Assembly (NCBI GenBank): GCA_020216575.1 | Contig: JAIUYC010000245.1 | Coordinates: forward strand, 1-6,369 | Direction of reading: 5' to 3' | DNA length: 6,369 bases | Source of the DNA: Coleofasciculus sp. S288 | GTDB lineage: Bacteria; Cyanobacteriota; Cyanobacteriia; Cyanobacteriales; Coleofasciculaceae | Shown here: positions 5,276 through 6,369 of the stretch, piece after piece | How the letters are laid out: every line of letters begins with the position of its first letter | Position numbering within the stretch: position 1 is the stretch's first letter | Translations under genes and position numbers: made by a program | Notes under the pieces: generated by a model | The model's input: only the letters and a program-made list of their open reading frames with translations | What the model was told of the DNA's origin: nothing | The model's database searches: none

Positions 5276-5881
5276 TTAAACGGTTACCTTTTCCTTCTTT
5301 TCAATTTCTTCCAAGAAGAGTTTCATAAATTCCTCAACAACACCAGGATGCTTCCCTGAGATGAGGTTGCCATCCGTATAAGTAGCAACTGTTTCATCTC
5401 CGTCATAGATAACAGTTGCTCCAGCATTTTCAACATCACAAATGATGTTGTGAGCGCAGGTTACTTTCCGATCCTTCATCAGTTCTGTATCTGCACAAAA
5501 TAACCACATACTATGGCAGATTGTGCCAATCTTTAGGTCATCAGTTTTCACGGCTGAGCGAAGAAATTCAACGGCAGGAGATTGGTTCGGTTGACCGGGT
5601 TTAGGATTGACTTGATAGCGCAGGCGATCCATTGCGTAGCCACCAATAAGGATAATCCCTTTGTAATCAGCCGGATCGATATGTTTGAAATCTACGGTAA
5701 CGGTGACTTCTTCGGTATGGTCATTTCCTTTAAACGTAAGACTTTCCTGATTCCACAGATTGGAAATGTATTCGACTTCGTATCCATGTTCAGGGAAAAA
5801 CTCATTGAATCGCCGATATTCAGTTTCATCGAAGTGTTCTTCAACGAGTACGCCAATTTTGCCTTTTTTTTCAGTTATCAT
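5276..5881 (-). CDS. DJ-1/PfpI family protein (class I glutamine amidotransferase-like fold)
   Basis: This 201-residue cytosolic protein opens with KIGVLVEEHFDETEY (8-22), where Glu15 fits the conserved Glu that contacts the nucleophile in DJ-1/PfpI proteins. GIILIGGYAMDRLR (75-88) is the second glycine-rich strand. GTICHSMWLF (119-128) is the nucleophile elbow with Cys122-His123, and TYTDGNLISGKHPG (167-180) is the closing motif. It is longer than typical PfpI/YhbO proteins (around 170 residues), with extra residues near 43-60 and 90-103. Family members include proteases, glyoxalases and chaperones, and a deglycase role is debated; none can be chosen here. The ATG at 5881 has GAGGAG ten bases upstream. 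Position matches slr1854 of the icfG cluster. Confidence 0.92.
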   Translation of the reverse strand: MITEKKGKIGVLVEEHFDETEYRRFNEFFPEHGYEVEYISNLWNQESLTFKGNDHTEEVTVTVDFKHIDPADYKGIILIGGYAMDRLRYQVNPKPGQPNQSPAVEFLRSAVKTDDLKIGTICHSMWLFCADTELMKDRKVTCAHNIICDVENAGATVIYDGDETVATYTDGNLISGKHPGVVEEFMKLFLEEIEKKEKVTV

Positions 5882-5891
5882 CTTGTCTTAA

Positions 5892-5897
5892 CTCCTC
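5892..5897 (-). promoter_or_regulatory. Ribosome binding site of the PfpI-like gene
   Basis: GAGGAG on the minus strand, ten bases before the ATG at 5881. It is the strongest Shine-Dalgarno match to consensus in the window. Confidence 0.7.
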
Positions 5898-5912
5898 AAT
5901 TACTGCTATCAA

Positions 5913-5931
5913 GGGTGGATGTTAACCACCC
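5913..5931. repeat. Short perfect stem-loop between the decarboxylase-like and PfpI-like genes
   Basis: GGGTGG (5913-5918) pairs with CCACCC (5926-5931) around a seven-base loop. It lies in the 59-nt spacer, 15 bases upstream of the PfpI ribosome binding site. No U-run follows, so transcription probably continues through it. Confidence 0.55.
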
Positions 5932-5940
5932 TGCAACTCG

Positions 5941-6300
5941 TTAGCTTTTAGATTCTAGGATTTCATCTAACATGGCGAAACAGCCAGCGGCTTTATTGAA
6001 GCCTGCATAAACGCACATGAACAAAAGCAATTCTTCGATTTCTTCCCGAGTCGCTCCTTGCTTCATCGCCATGTTGACATGTGCGCCAAAGGGACTACCC
6101 GGGCCCACTTGATTTTGATTGACGACATCAACTGCAATTGTGATTAAAGCCTTAGTTTTTTGATCAATTAAGGGTAAGCCCCAAGCTTCACCAGCGACAC
6201 GGGTGCAAAAATCACCAAACTTGGGATTGATACTGCTTAACCCTGCTTGCAAGTCTTTGTCGTCTAGAACAGCATTGTTGTAGGTTGTTGTGCTTGTCAT
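5941..6300 (-). CDS. Carboxymuconolactone decarboxylase/AhpD-like protein
   Basis: This 119-residue all-helical protein carries the CMD-family core: ALITIAVDVV (51-60), FGAHVNMAMKQGATREEIEE (71-90) with His74 and the G-A-T-x-E-E-I turn, and LLLFMCVYAGFNKAAGCFAM (91-110). It lacks the CxxC redox pair of AhpD; its cysteines (32, 95, 107) are separated, so peroxidase-type chemistry is unlikely and the protein resembles the gamma-CMD branch. The ATG at 6300 lies eight bases after the stop of the upstream gene and has no clear Shine-Dalgarno, which suggests translational coupling. It corresponds to slr1853 in Synechocystis. Its substrate is not known; aromatic lactone decarboxylation is only the namesake reaction. 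Confidence 0.9.
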   Translation of the reverse strand: MTSTTTYNNAVLDDKDLQAGLSSINPKFGDFCTRVAGEAWGLPLIDQKTKALITIAVDVVNQNQVGPGSPFGAHVNMAMKQGATREEIEELLLFMCVYAGFNKAAGCFAMLDEILESKS

Positions 6301-6308
6301 CGTTTTAA

Positions 6309-6369
6309 TTAGGCAGTTTTAATCAACTTCAAGAGTGAATCCGGTGCAAAAACATCCCGGTAGAACGTT
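6309..6369 (-). CDS. C-terminal end of an unidentified upstream gene (partial)
   Basis: The minus strand is open from the window edge to a TAA at 6311-6309, reading TFYRDVFAPDSLLKLIKTA at the end. This frame looks protein-like, while another frame gives a cysteine-rich, less natural sequence ending earlier. Only eight bases separate it from the next start, so it is probably the preceding gene of the same operon. By synteny with Synechocystis it would be the counterpart of slr1852, a protein of unknown function. Nineteen residues are too few to identify a family. Confidence 0.65.
   Translation of the reverse strand, partial: TFYRDVFAPDSLLKLIKTA

Overview
The window comes from a cyanobacterium, probably a filamentous or large-genome one. 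Three lines of evidence support this: exact HIP1 octamers (GCGATCGC), heptamer short tandem repeats of the type common in cyanobacterial spacers, and a gene order that matches, from memory, the icfG cluster of Synechocystis sp. PCC 6803 (slr1852-slr1861). Every gene lies on the minus strand, so transcription runs from high to low coordinates.

In transcription order the window holds: the last 19 codons of an unidentified gene (6369-6309); a carboxymuconolactone decarboxylase/AhpD-like protein (6300-5941); a DJ-1/PfpI-like protein (5881-5276); a 606-residue protein of the N-acylglucosamine/cellobiose 2-epimerase (AGE) fold (5156-3336); a STAS-domain anti-sigma-factor antagonist (3227-2895); the glycogen debranching enzyme GlgX (2712-592); and a second STAS protein (461-123). 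Beyond that, the last 122 bases contain only spacer, including a 21-bp tandem repeat. If synteny holds, the phosphatase (IcfG, PP2C type) and the anti-sigma kinase would lie just past coordinate 1.

The likely logic is a partner-switching module (two STAS phosphoproteins plus a kinase and phosphatase expected outside the window) embedded among carbohydrate genes. GlgX trims branches from glycogen. The AGE-fold protein probably acts on a sugar. The PfpI-like and decarboxylase-like proteins have no assigned reaction in this setting and are the least understood part of the cluster.

The spacers fall into two kinds. Those among the first four genes are short (8 and 59 nt), or 119 nt carrying a 23-bp palindrome. 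The three spacers around the two STAS genes and glgX (108, 182 and 130 nt) are filled mostly with heptamer arrays, one of which flanks a MITE-like element with inverted ends. No RNA gene, CRISPR array or complete insertion sequence was seen, and no promoter could be called with confidence.
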